Shown: in pieces, positions 25,843 to 34,320 of the stretch
Layout of the letters: each line of letters begins with the position of its first letter
Numbering within the stretch: the first letter of the stretch is position 1
Assembly (NCBI GenBank): GCA_964433345.1
Contig: CAYSQJ010000012.1
Coordinates: forward strand, 1-64,000
DNA length: 64,000 bases
Reading direction: 5' to 3'
Source: Ga0077527 sp964433345
GTDB taxonomy: Bacteria > Pseudomonadota > Gammaproteobacteria > Burkholderiales > SG8-41
Program-made: the position numbers and the translations under genes
Notes under the pieces: generated by a model
Told to the model about the DNA's origin: nothing
Databases searched by the model: none
What the model saw: only the letters and a program-made list of their open reading frames with translations

Positions 25843-26829
25843 ATGCATAAATCCTTCCGTCTTTTCCGCCATTCCCTGATTGCCGGTTTATTTGCGGTTA
25901 CGGCCGCGCCGGCGGCGGCACAGGATGCCAGCAACTTCCCGACGCGCCCGATGCGCATCATCACCGGATATCTGCCCGGCGGCGTCAGCGACACCATTGC
26001 CCGGACTATGGCCACGCAGCTGGGCGAGCAAATGGGGCAACGCATCATCATTGACGGACGGCCCGGTGCAGGTGGCACACTGGCGATGGAAATCGCCGCA
26101 AACGCCACACCGGACGGCTATACCCTGTTCATGGGACAGCCCGTAATCACGATCAGCCCCAACTTCAAGCGCAGACCCTCCTACGACCCGATCAAGGCCT
26201 TCGCGCCCTTATCGGTAATTGGCCTCGGCGCCACGATGATGATGAGCAACCCTTCGCTTCCCGCAAACAATGTCAAGGAGCTGATTGCTTACGGTAAATC
26301 CCAGCCTCCCGGAAAAATGCTGTTCGGACATTCAGGACAAGGCTCCACCAACCACCTTGCGGGCGAGCTTTTTTCGGTGATGAGTGGCATCAAGCTGACG
26401 CCAGTCGCCTACAAAGGTGCCGCCGCCAACATCCTGGCAACAATACAGGGTGAAGTTCAACTCGGTTTCCTTCCGGTGCTGGCTGCCCTGCCACAGATCA
26501 AGGCTGGCAGGCTGAAAGCGCTGGGGGTTACCGGTTCAAAGCGCGCCAAGGCTGCGCCACAGGTTCCGACGATCGCGGAAACGCTCCCCGGCTATGAAGT
26601 GCCGGTCTGGTACGGACTGATGGCGCCAGCTGCGACTCCGAAAGCGATCACCGGCAAACTCAACCAGGAAATCAAGAAAGCCCTGGAGGTATCGTCAGTC
26701 GTAGATAAACTTGAAAACCAGGGTATCGAAACAAATTACACGACAATCGCCGAGTTCGAGAAGCTGATCCAGGAGGACGCCGCACGCTGGGCCAAGCTGG
26801 TGAAGGACGCCGGCATCGTGCTCCAGTAA
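25843..26829 (+). CDS. Bug/TTT family periplasmic substrate-binding protein
   Basis: A 328-residue receptor. The start MHKSFRLFRHSL has GAGGAG upstream. The signal peptide ends near APAAAQDA (about residue 27). FPTRPMRIITGYLPGGVSDTIA and IIIDGRPGAGGTLAME follow. It stops 6 bp from the convergent FAD-dependent oxidoreductase. Its neighbours (GGT-like, HyuAB, FAD amine oxidase-like) suggest a ligand such as an amino-acid derivative or cyclic amide. No membrane partner in the window. Confidence 0.92.
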   Translation: MHKSFRLFRHSLIAGLFAVTAAPAAAQDASNFPTRPMRIITGYLPGGVSDTIARTMATQLGEQMGQRIIIDGRPGAGGTLAMEIAANATPDGYTLFMGQPVITISPNFKRRPSYDPIKAFAPLSVIGLGATMMMSNPSLPANNVKELIAYGKSQPPGKMLFGHSGQGSTNHLAGELFSVMSGIKLTPVAYKGAAANILATIQGEVQLGFLPVLAALPQIKAGRLKALGVTGSKRAKAAPQVPTIAETLPGYEVPVWYGLMAPAATPKAITGKLNQEIKKALEVSSVVDKLENQGIETNYTTIAEFEKLIQEDAARWAKLVKDAGIVLQ

Positions 26830-26835
26830 CTTCAG

Positions 26836-28167
26836 CTAGATTTTCAGCGCATCGAGAAGGCGGTAGTAGCCGGCTACCGCCTTCATCGCAGGGATGCGGA
26901 GAGCGTGAAAGGGAATGCGCTGAAAATTATCCCCGCCCATCGGCCCCGCATCCAGCGGTTCGTTGCGGACAAGCATCGCCAGCATTTTTCCCAGAAGACC
27001 GGTCAACACCACGCCGCGCCCGCCGTAGCCCATCGCATATGCCGTCCGCGGGCTCAGCCGCCCCACGTGCGGGAAGTCGTCCAGCGTCACCGCGACCTTT
27101 CCCGACCAGCGGAATTCAACTGCCGTGTCTTGCAGTGACGGAAAAGTTTCACGCAACCGATCTTCAAGACCGGAATAGACTTCCGGCGATTCCTGTCCGG
27201 TCAATGAACCCCTGCCTCCGAACATCAGCCGGTTTCCAGGCGCGATGCGGTAATAGTTCAGCAGATGTCGTGTGTCGGACACCAGTTGTCTTTCGGGAAG
27301 CAGCCGGTCAAGCACTGCCTCTGCCAACGGTGCAGTGGCAATGACCGATGTCGATACCGGCACCACGCGGCGATCCAGGTCGGTGCCAAATCGATGCAGT
27401 GCGGTATAGGCATTCGTTGCGACAATCAAATGACGCGCCCGCACTCCCCCACCCGGGGTCGACAGTGCAACCCCTGAGGAGTCCTCGGAAACGCCGACTA
27501 CGGAAGTATTCGTGTACACCGGCACCCCGGACTCCGCGAGACCGTTGGCCAGGCCGCGGACATAGTCAAGGGGGTGGATTCCCGCTGCCCTTGGATCCAG
27601 ATAACCGCCGACATAACAATCCGTGCCGCAAAGCTCCGCGGTCTCAGCACGTGTCAGCATCCGCGGCGCCCGGTCATTTACAGTTGCAAGCCAGTCGATG
27701 TCCGCTTCGAGCATCCGGATGGCGGCGCCTCCGTTTGCGGCGGTGATATGGCCGTGGCGGGCGAAGCCGCAGTCAATGCCGATCTCGCTGACCATGGATT
27801 CCATCGTATCCAGCGCTTCCAGCAGCAGCCTATGCAGCCGTATTGCGACAGATTCGCCATGGCGCCGCGCGAGCCCGGCCCAGGGAGTTTTGTAGCGCAG
27901 CACGGCCATTCCGCCGTTGCGCCCGCTGGCTCCCCAACCGATATCGTTTGTTTCCAGAACGGCGCAAGCCACACCGGCACGTGACAGATGGTAGGCGGCT
28001 GACAGGCCGGTAAATCCCCCGCCGATGATCGCCACATCGGTTTGAATGTCGGATTCCAGCTGCGGAAATGCCCTAGCCGGATGTGCGCTGGCCGCCCACA
28101 GGGATTGCGGATGCGCGCGGGAACCGGCGCTGTTCAAAGCTTCGTTCAAGCCGTTTTCTTGTAGCAA
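26836..28167 (-). CDS. FAD-dependent oxidoreductase, D-amino-acid oxidase (PuuB/glycine oxidase-like) family
   Basis: A protein of about 443 residues with the dinucleotide-binding motif DVAIIGGGFTGLSAAYHLSRAG near residue 45-66, then LETNDIGWGASGRNGGM near 72-88, the second FAD signature of the DAO family. The C-terminal GYGGRGVVLTGLLGKMLA closes the FAD site. Relatives oxidise gamma-glutamylputrescine, sarcosine, glycine or other secondary amines. The start is uncertain: the longest frame begins with TTG at 28167, overlaps hyuB by 22 bp and has no clear ribosome binding site. The N-terminal segment LWAASAHPA is nevertheless typical of the family, so most of it is real. Confidence 0.84.
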   Translation of the reverse strand: MLQENGLNEALNSAGSRAHPQSLWAASAHPARAFPQLESDIQTDVAIIGGGFTGLSAAYHLSRAGVACAVLETNDIGWGASGRNGGMAVLRYKTPWAGLARRHGESVAIRLHRLLLEALDTMESMVSEIGIDCGFARHGHITAANGGAAIRMLEADIDWLATVNDRAPRMLTRAETAELCGTDCYVGGYLDPRAAGIHPLDYVRGLANGLAESGVPVYTNTSVVGVSEDSSGVALSTPGGGVRARHLIVATNAYTALHRFGTDLDRRVVPVSTSVIATAPLAEAVLDRLLPERQLVSDTRHLLNYYRIAPGNRLMFGGRGSLTGQESPEVYSGLEDRLRETFPSLQDTAVEFRWSGKVAVTLDDFPHVGRLSPRTAYAMGYGGRGVVLTGLLGKMLAMLVRNEPLDAGPMGGDNFQRIPFHALRIPAMKAVAGYYRLLDALKI

Positions 28168-29825
28168 TCGCGCGCGGCATCAATGCTGACTTTGCCGTTG
28201 GCGATGTCCTCGTTCAGCGCGCAGCGCTCATCCGGATTGCCGAAACCGCCGCCTCCCGGCGTTTCGACAACGACCCGGTCACCCTTGTTGAGCATTGTCA
28301 GTATCTTGGACGGAATAACTTCTTCGGAGCCGTCATTGCGGATTATCGTCGAGCGAGCCGGAGCGCCGGGCATGCCGCCGCACAGTCCCGGAGCGGCGCT
28401 GAAATGCCGTTCACCACGATGCGTGAACGTCACGCCGTCGGCGAGAATCTCGTACTCGCGAACCACACCAAGTCCGCCACGGGACTTGCCGGGTCCGCCG
28501 GAGTCGCGACGCAACTCGACGCGGCGCAGCCTGATGGGCGCCTCCATTTCCAGCGCTTCAGCCGGAAGGTTCATGCAGTTGCTGGCATCGGTGTCGACCA
28601 CGTCGACGCCGTCAAGCCCATCCGCCGCCCCGCTGCCGCCGGCAATCAATTCGCCGACGATGAATCGCTTGCCATCCGCCCCCTTCCCGCCAAAAGCCAC
28701 AACCAGCAGGGTGCCGGCCGCAGGTGCCGCAACCCGGTCCGGCAATTCTTCCGCGAGCGCGCTGACCATTGAAGTCGCGATCCGCTTGATGGTCGAGGTC
28801 CGGGCATTCACCGGCGCAGGCTCCACGGGATTGACGAGCGAGCCCTCCGGCAACTTCAGGCTCACGGGCCGAAAACAACCGCCATTTGTCGGGATGGTGG
28901 GGTCGGTCAGAACGCGTACCGCGTAATACGCCGCGGCCCGGGAACCCGATGGCACGCAATTCATCGGCCCCTTGACCTGAGGGCTGCTGCCGGACATGTC
29001 GAATTCGATCGTGCCGTCGCGCAGGGTCACGGCAACTTCGATCCTCAGCCTCTTGTCCAGATCGATGCCGTCGTTATCCATCTCGTCCACGTAACGGTAG
29101 GTGCCATTCGGGATTTTCTTCAGCGCCTCCCGGGTCATGATCTCGGAGCGGTCCAGCAATTCATCGAAAATCGCCATCAGCAGATCGGCGCCGTAGACAT
29201 CCGCCAGCTCCTGCAGGCGCCGCGCACCGACATTGCAGGCGGCAAGCTGCGCATTGAGGTCGCCCATCAGCGTATCGGGCAGGCGGGAATTCTGGCGCAG
29301 CAGCGCTACCAGGGTGTCGTTGTAGGCACCCGCCTCCCGGAACTTCAGCGGCGGAATGCGCAGGCCCTCCTGATAGATCTCCGTCGAATTCGTTGGCAGG
29401 GAACCCGGTGAGTAACCGCCGACGTCGCCGTGGTGTGTCATTGTCGCCGACAGCGCAATGATCCGCCCGCGGTGGAAAACCGGCGTCATGATCGCGATGT
29501 CCGGCAAGTGGGTTCCACCGCAATAGGGATCATTGAGGATGTAGGCATCCCCTTCGCGCATGCTGTCCAGAGGGTAACGCTCCAGCATGCTCAGGATTGT
29601 CGGAATGAGGGTGGCGAGGTGCACGGGAATCGCACAGGCCTGGGCCAGGGTTTCCGCCCGGACGGTAAACAGGCTCGCCGAGGTATCCAGCCCTTCCTTG
29701 ACGATCGGCGAGAAAGAACTTTTCAGCAGCGTCAACTCCATTTCGTTGGCGATGCCTTCGAGCTTGTTGCGGATCACCTCGGCAGTGATCGGATCGACGA
29801 CTTCCGTCCTCTCCACGCGGTTCAT
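28146..29825 (-). CDS. hyuB: Hydantoinase B / 5-oxoprolinase subunit B-like protein
   Basis: A 559-residue HyuB-family protein. Visible motifs are EMELTLLKSSFSPIVKEGLD near residue 31, LNDPYCGGTHLPDIAIMTPVF near 97, ATMTHHGDVGGYSPGS near 126 and a Gly-rich end (VETPGGGGFGNP). With HyuA it forms ATP-dependent hydantoinase, 5-oxoprolinase or acetone-carboxylase-like enzymes that open lactam or hydantoin rings. The first bases overlap the hyuA stop by 4 bp, indicating translational coupling. The exact ring substrate is unknown. Confidence 0.92.
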   Translation of the reverse strand: MNRVERTEVVDPITAEVIRNKLEGIANEMELTLLKSSFSPIVKEGLDTSASLFTVRAETLAQACAIPVHLATLIPTILSMLERYPLDSMREGDAYILNDPYCGGTHLPDIAIMTPVFHRGRIIALSATMTHHGDVGGYSPGSLPTNSTEIYQEGLRIPPLKFREAGAYNDTLVALLRQNSRLPDTLMGDLNAQLAACNVGARRLQELADVYGADLLMAIFDELLDRSEIMTREALKKIPNGTYRYVDEMDNDGIDLDKRLRIEVAVTLRDGTIEFDMSGSSPQVKGPMNCVPSGSRAAAYYAVRVLTDPTIPTNGGCFRPVSLKLPEGSLVNPVEPAPVNARTSTIKRIATSMVSALAEELPDRVAAPAAGTLLVVAFGGKGADGKRFIVGELIAGGSGAADGLDGVDVVDTDASNCMNLPAEALEMEAPIRLRRVELRRDSGGPGKSRGGLGVVREYEILADGVTFTHRGERHFSAAPGLCGGMPGAPARSTIIRNDGSEEVIPSKILTMLNKGDRVVVETPGGGGFGNPDERCALNEDIANGKVSIDAARDCYKKTA

Positions 29826-31894
29826 TTCTGTTCTCCCTGCGTCAATATCAGGTTTCCGCGGTCATCGACCTCGGCCCGCCACCCGGGTTCGATCACGGTG
29901 GTGGTGTCAGCCTGCTCGACGATTGCCGGACCGCAGAACTTCATTCCGGGCCTGATTTTCATGCGCTCGTATACCTGGGCCTCTACAAAGCCGCCGGAAT
30001 GTTCGGTCAGGATGGGGCGCGCGCCCTTGCGGGGGTCCCCTTCAGCGGGCACATGGATAGCGTCGCCGCCGGTGCCCGAAGCACGGGCCTGGTGCACGCT
30101 GCGCAGGTTGACGAACTTCACGGGGCCTTCCGTGCTGTGACCGTACATGCGGTCATGTGCCGTATAGAAGTCCCTGCGTACCTGCTCAATGACATCCGGG
30201 CCGGGCTTCAGAGGTATTTCAATATGATAGGACTGCCCCACATAACAAACGTCGGCGAAATACTGCACGGTCACCGCTTCCTTGGCGACGCCCTCGATTG
30301 CCATCAGCTCGGCGCATTGCCGGTCGAGTGCCTTCAATTCCCGCTCCAGGTCACCGGCGGCAGCCTTGTCCAGCGAATCGTGAAACGCCGTCGCCGCCTC
30401 GTGCTCCACCGGTGCCGCAAGCAGCCCCGAGGCCGACAGGACCCCCGGACACAGCGGAACAATGACGCGCCGCATGCCGAGTTCCCTTGCCAGGGCAGCG
30501 GCATGCACCGGGCCGCCTCCGCCCAGCGGTATCAGGCTGAAGCGGCGCGGATCGATGCCCCGTTTCACCGACACGAAACGGATGCCTTCCGCCATATTGG
30601 CATTGACTACCCTGTGGATGCCCAGTGCCGCCTGCTCCACCGACATGCCCAGCGGACCGGCGATTTTTTCCTCGATGGCACGACGGGACAGTTCCGGTTG
30701 CAGGCGCAGGGCCCCCCCTGCGAAATAGGACGGGTCGACATAGCCGAGCACGATCGACGCATCGGTGACGGTCGGCTGCTCGCCCCCGCGTCCGTAGCAG
30801 GCGGGTCCGGGTTCGGAACCGGCAGAGGCAGGACCGACGCGCAGGGATTTCGCGGCATCGAGCCATGCGATGCTGCCACCACCGGCACCAATGGCATTGA
30901 CGTCGACCATCGGTACCCTCACCGCGTATCCGTCGAGCATGCCTTCGGCGGCGATCAGTGGTTTTCCGCGGCTGATCAGCGCGATGTCCGCGCTGGTGCC
31001 GCCGATGTCTATGGTGATGATGTCATCGTGACCCGCGCTCTCTCCGGCCATGCTGCCGCCGATCACCCCGGCCGCAGGTCCCGAGAGAAACAGGCGGACA
31101 GGCCGCCGCCGCGCGATTTTGGAGGATGCCACGCCACCCCTCGACTGCATGATCTGCAGGGCCGAGCCGACACGGTTGCCCTCCAGATCGCTTTCCATGT
31201 TCTCGAGATAGCGGTCAATGACCGGCTTCAGGTAGGCGTCGAAGGCAGTAATGCAGGTGCGCTCATACTCCCGGAATGCCGGATCAACATCGCAGGACAG
31301 CGACACCATCAGTTCCGGATGCGTCTCACTGATGATTTCTGCAACCCGGCGTTCATGCGTCGGATTGAGGAACGAAAACAGGAAGGACACCGCGATGGCT
31401 TTTACCCCGGCCTGTGCCAGGTCTTCGACTTCCCGCCTCACAGCGTCCTCGTCGAGAACCACCAGCACTTTCCCGGTGGAGGTCACGCGCTCGGGGACTT
31501 CACGGCGCAGGGCGCCAGGGACCAGAAACACCGGCGTCTCCGGCTTCAGCATCACGCTGTACACCGAGTGGCGGTTCTGGCGCCCGATTTCCAGCGTGTC
31601 GCGGAATCCCCGGGTCGTGATCAACCCGATCTTCGCACCTTTGCGCTCGAGCACGGCATTGGTCGCAACCGTCGTGCCGTGGACGAAGCGCACGATCTGC
31701 TCGGGAGAGACACCCCACTCCCTGGCCATATGCTGGACAGCATGCAGTACGCCGGCGCTCGGATTCGCGCGCGTCGTCGGTATCTTGACCAGCCGCATGG
31801 TTCCGTTGTCACTGCGACAAACCACATCGGTAAACGTGCCGCCAATATCGACGCCGACTTCAAATTTTTGCGTCGGCTGTGCAGAAAAGGTCAT
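29822..31894 (-). CDS. hyuA: Hydantoinase A / 5-oxoprolinase subunit A-like protein
   Basis: A 690-residue HyuA-family ATPase subunit. It begins with the actin-like phosphate motif VGVDIGGTFTDVV near residue 13. RFVHGTTVATNAVLERKGAKIGLITTRGFRD follows near 64, and a second ATP-site motif DIITIDIGGTSADIALI near 292. The late segment PLGGGGPVHAAALARELG is also typical. First gene of the hyuA-hyuB-FAD oxidoreductase unit, and divergent from the Gfo/Idh gene at 32134 across a 239-bp gap that must hold both promoters. Confidence 0.93.
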   Translation of the reverse strand: MTFSAQPTQKFEVGVDIGGTFTDVVCRSDNGTMRLVKIPTTRANPSAGVLHAVQHMAREWGVSPEQIVRFVHGTTVATNAVLERKGAKIGLITTRGFRDTLEIGRQNRHSVYSVMLKPETPVFLVPGALRREVPERVTSTGKVLVVLDEDAVRREVEDLAQAGVKAIAVSFLFSFLNPTHERRVAEIISETHPELMVSLSCDVDPAFREYERTCITAFDAYLKPVIDRYLENMESDLEGNRVGSALQIMQSRGGVASSKIARRRPVRLFLSGPAAGVIGGSMAGESAGHDDIITIDIGGTSADIALISRGKPLIAAEGMLDGYAVRVPMVDVNAIGAGGGSIAWLDAAKSLRVGPASAGSEPGPACYGRGGEQPTVTDASIVLGYVDPSYFAGGALRLQPELSRRAIEEKIAGPLGMSVEQAALGIHRVVNANMAEGIRFVSVKRGIDPRRFSLIPLGGGGPVHAAALARELGMRRVIVPLCPGVLSASGLLAAPVEHEAATAFHDSLDKAAAGDLERELKALDRQCAELMAIEGVAKEAVTVQYFADVCYVGQSYHIEIPLKPGPDVIEQVRRDFYTAHDRMYGHSTEGPVKFVNLRSVHQARASGTGGDAIHVPAEGDPRKGARPILTEHSGGFVEAQVYERMKIRPGMKFCGPAIVEQADTTTVIEPGWRAEVDDRGNLILTQGEQK

Positions 31895-32133
31895 CAGGAT
31901 TTCCGGGAGAAATTAACGAGTACGGTCAGCAATTTATGTCGCCAGTATACTGAAGCCATTCGCTGTTTGAGCGCCCGACGGCATCAATTCCAAATCGTGA
32001 CCATCTCAACTCCATCGGTACGCCCTGATGCAAGTCGAATTTGACCGCTCCTGCCGGCTGCACTGCCCGCATTCAAGGCAGAATCATGCACAATGCAGGT
32101 AAATCGGTTCACTGCAAACTGCCAAGGAAATTC

Positions 32134-33228
32134 ATGATCAATGCCGCAATTATTGGCCTGGGACGCTGGGGTCAGAACCTCGTCAATAGCGTTCAAGGCA
32201 AAAGCCGCCATATAAAATTCGTAGCCGGCGCCGTGCGCCATCCTGAGCGCGTGCAGGACTATGCCGACAGCCAGGGCATCCGGCTTTACGATGACTATCG
32301 CAAACTGCTGTCTGACCCGCATGTGGATGCCGTGGTGCTGGCCACGCCCCACAGCCTGCATGCCGAACTGATCATTGCCGCGGCCCGTGCAGGCAAGCAT
32401 GTTTTCACCGAAAAACCGTTCACGCTCACCACTGAATCAGCAAAAGATGCCGTCCGGGCCTGCACCAGGCGTGGCGTTACCCTGGCAGTGGGCTACAACT
32501 GGCGCTTCCAGCCGGCTTTGCAGGAGATACGCCGCATGCTCGATGACGGCCGGCTTGGCAAGCTGCTGCATGTCGAGGGCAATTTTTGCGGCCCCAGCGT
32601 CTACTGGTATCCGAAGGAACACTGGCGGCAAAAAAGCGAGGAAGGCCCTGGCGGTGGAATGACCGGCCGTGGCGTGCATGTGGTGGATGCCATGCTGTAT
32701 CTCGCCGGACAGGTGGATACCGTTTATGCACAAAGTTTCCGTCGCGCCCTGGCCTACGGTATCGACGACACCACATCGATGCTGTTCCGCTTCAAAGAGG
32801 GAGCCAGCGGGTATCTGGGCACTTTCATCGCCACGGCCGAAACCTGGCGCATGCAGGTGTTTGGTTCAAAAGGCTGGGTCGAGGTCGGTGATGTCGAACA
32901 CCTCAATACCTGGCAGATGAAGGTTTGCCTGCTCAATCCGCAGGACTTGCGGGAGCGTCGTCGCCCCGAGGTCGTGACTTTTCCGGACACCAGCACCGAG
33001 CGCGCGGAACTGGAAAATTTTGCACAGGCGGTGGAACGCCGGATGCCACTGGCAATTGCCGGAGGTGACGAAATTCACGGCGTCACCGTACTCGAATCTA
33101 TCCTTCAATCGGCAAGCAGCGGCAAACCGGTAAAAATAGGCAAAGGTGTAAAGCCGGCAAAACGCAAGCCAAAGGCGGCCGGACGCACCACCCCGGCACG
33201 GAAAAGACCGGTCGCCAAGAAAAAGTAA
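32134..33228 (+). CDS. Gfo/Idh/MocA family oxidoreductase with basic C-terminal tail
   Basis: A 364-residue dehydrogenase with N-terminal MINAAIIGLGRWGQN, TEKPFTLTT near residue 92, and GGGMTGRGVHVVDAMLYLAG near 175. It is a close paralogue of 6244-7212. The last 34 residues (331-364) are unusual for the family: 15 of 34 are Lys or Arg, none is acidic, and the rest are mainly Ala, Pro, Gly and Thr. This resembles histone H1-like or AlgP-type tails. The tail could bind nucleic acid or polyanions. Probable substrate: a cyclitol or sugar derivative, unknown. Confidence 0.88.
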   Translation: MINAAIIGLGRWGQNLVNSVQGKSRHIKFVAGAVRHPERVQDYADSQGIRLYDDYRKLLSDPHVDAVVLATPHSLHAELIIAAARAGKHVFTEKPFTLTTESAKDAVRACTRRGVTLAVGYNWRFQPALQEIRRMLDDGRLGKLLHVEGNFCGPSVYWYPKEHWRQKSEEGPGGGMTGRGVHVVDAMLYLAGQVDTVYAQSFRRALAYGIDDTTSMLFRFKEGASGYLGTFIATAETWRMQVFGSKGWVEVGDVEHLNTWQMKVCLLNPQDLRERRRPEVVTFPDTSTERAELENFAQAVERRMPLAIAGGDEIHGVTVLESILQSASSGKPVKIGKGVKPAKRKPKAAGRTTPARKRPVAKKK

Positions 33229-33260
33229 AATTATATTTATAATCAATTACTTACAATAAC
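33226..33260 (-). repeat. AT-rich repeat, copy C
   Basis: It begins at the stop codon of the tailed Gfo/Idh gene and fills the gap to the convergent deacetylase gene. The minus strand reads TAAGTAATTGATTATAAATA, against TAAGTATTTGTTTTTATTAA in copy B. This is the most divergent of the five copies. Confidence 0.45.
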
Positions 33261-33274
33261 ATTCCGACACGGAG

Positions 33275-34117
33275 TCAAGGCCGAAAAGGCGACCGTTGCG
33301 CATACTCGGCCGCGGCATCCTCCAGTTTCATGAATACGGCGCCTCCCTCCTTCAGGGTGGCAATCAGCTTCTCCAGTACCAGCATGCGATGCCCTCTGCC
33401 GATCACGAACGGATGAAAGGTATAGGTGATGACGCCCCAGTCGAGATGGTCACGCAGGTAGGCGAAGTCGCTGACCCAGTTGTCGAGCACATGGTTGGCA
33501 TTCATGTTGCCCTGCATGATCCAGTCGGGCGTACGGATGAATTCGAAATGCGGATAGTCATCCAGCGTCCAGCTGATAGGCATTTCGATCAGGCTTGTCT
33601 GCCGGCCGAACACCGCCGCTTGTTCAAGTGAGATGACGTCGCCCTTGCGCACGCGGTAGGGAGTGTAATCGTCGCCCATCATGCTGCTGTCGTACAGAAA
33701 GCCGTGTTCCAGAAGCAGCTCGACGGAATGTGCCGACAGATCCCAGGACGGTGAGCGGTAGCCGCGTGCGCCCTGCCCGGTCAATTTACGGATCAGTTCA
33801 TTCGCCTTGACCAGTTCGGCTTCCTCGCCTTCCCTGCTGAGACTGGCCGGAGGGCGGTGTGTCCATCCGTGATGCCCGATTTCATGTCCCGCCGCGAAAA
33901 CCTGGCGGCATTGATCCGGATAGGTTTCAAGAGTGTGACCCGGGATGTACCACGATGCCGGAATGTCGTATTTTTTCAGCAGCGCGAGTATCCGCGGCAA
34001 GGCAACGTTGGGACCGAATTCACCGCGCGAAATCGGTGACGGTGAAGTCATTCCGCGCGCGATCCAGCCGGAAATCGCGTCGAAATCGAAGGTGATGCAG
34101 GCGATATGTCGTCCCAT
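33275..34117 (-). CDS. Polysaccharide deacetylase-fold hydrolase (PuuE-like)
   Basis: A 280-residue cytoplasmic protein of the NodB/polysaccharide deacetylase superfamily. Motif 1 is ITFDFDAI near residue 8. Motif 2 is GHEIGHHGWTHRPPASL near 76, with the His pair that binds the metal. Motif 3 is GYRSPSWDLS near 118. No signal peptide, which argues against a peptidoglycan deacetylase. The cytosolic branch includes PuuE allantoinases, which open a hydantoin ring. Its position next to hyuAB makes a cyclic amide or ureide substrate plausible. Confidence 0.84.
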   Translation of the reverse strand: MGRHIACITFDFDAISGWIARGMTSPSPISRGEFGPNVALPRILALLKKYDIPASWYIPGHTLETYPDQCRQVFAAGHEIGHHGWTHRPPASLSREGEEAELVKANELIRKLTGQGARGYRSPSWDLSAHSVELLLEHGFLYDSSMMGDDYTPYRVRKGDVISLEQAAVFGRQTSLIEMPISWTLDDYPHFEFIRTPDWIMQGNMNANHVLDNWVSDFAYLRDHLDWGVITYTFHPFVIGRGHRMLVLEKLIATLKEGGAVFMKLEDAAAEYAQRSPFRP

Positions 34118-34203
34118 GACGCGCGGAATGGTAGCACGCGTTCCCTGATTCCCCGTGCGTCAGCATTTCGGGGTGTCGCCTCCCCAGCATCGACGGATTG
34201 CAC

Positions 34204-34231
34204 AAAAAAAGGGCGGAGAAATTCTCCGCCC
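34204..34231 (-). terminator. Intrinsic terminator of katG
   Basis: GGGCGGAGAA-A-TTCTCCGCCC (34211-34231) is followed on the minus strand by seven T residues, about 90 bp past the katG stop. This is a strong Rho-independent terminator and marks the end of the katG transcript. Confidence 0.85.
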
Positions 34232-34320
34232 TTCTTCGCCGCATACGCGGATTCTCGTGAAATCCGCGTCCGGCCTCCACGCCGCCTTCGTGGGGCTGCT
34301 GCGTTCTGCCTTTTGCCAGG

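Noticed and set aside
29999..32044. 681-residue plus-strand open frame opposite hyuA
   Set aside because: It is antisense to a clearly coding HyuA with all family motifs; Arg/His-rich low-complexity translation typical of a GC-rich shadow frame.
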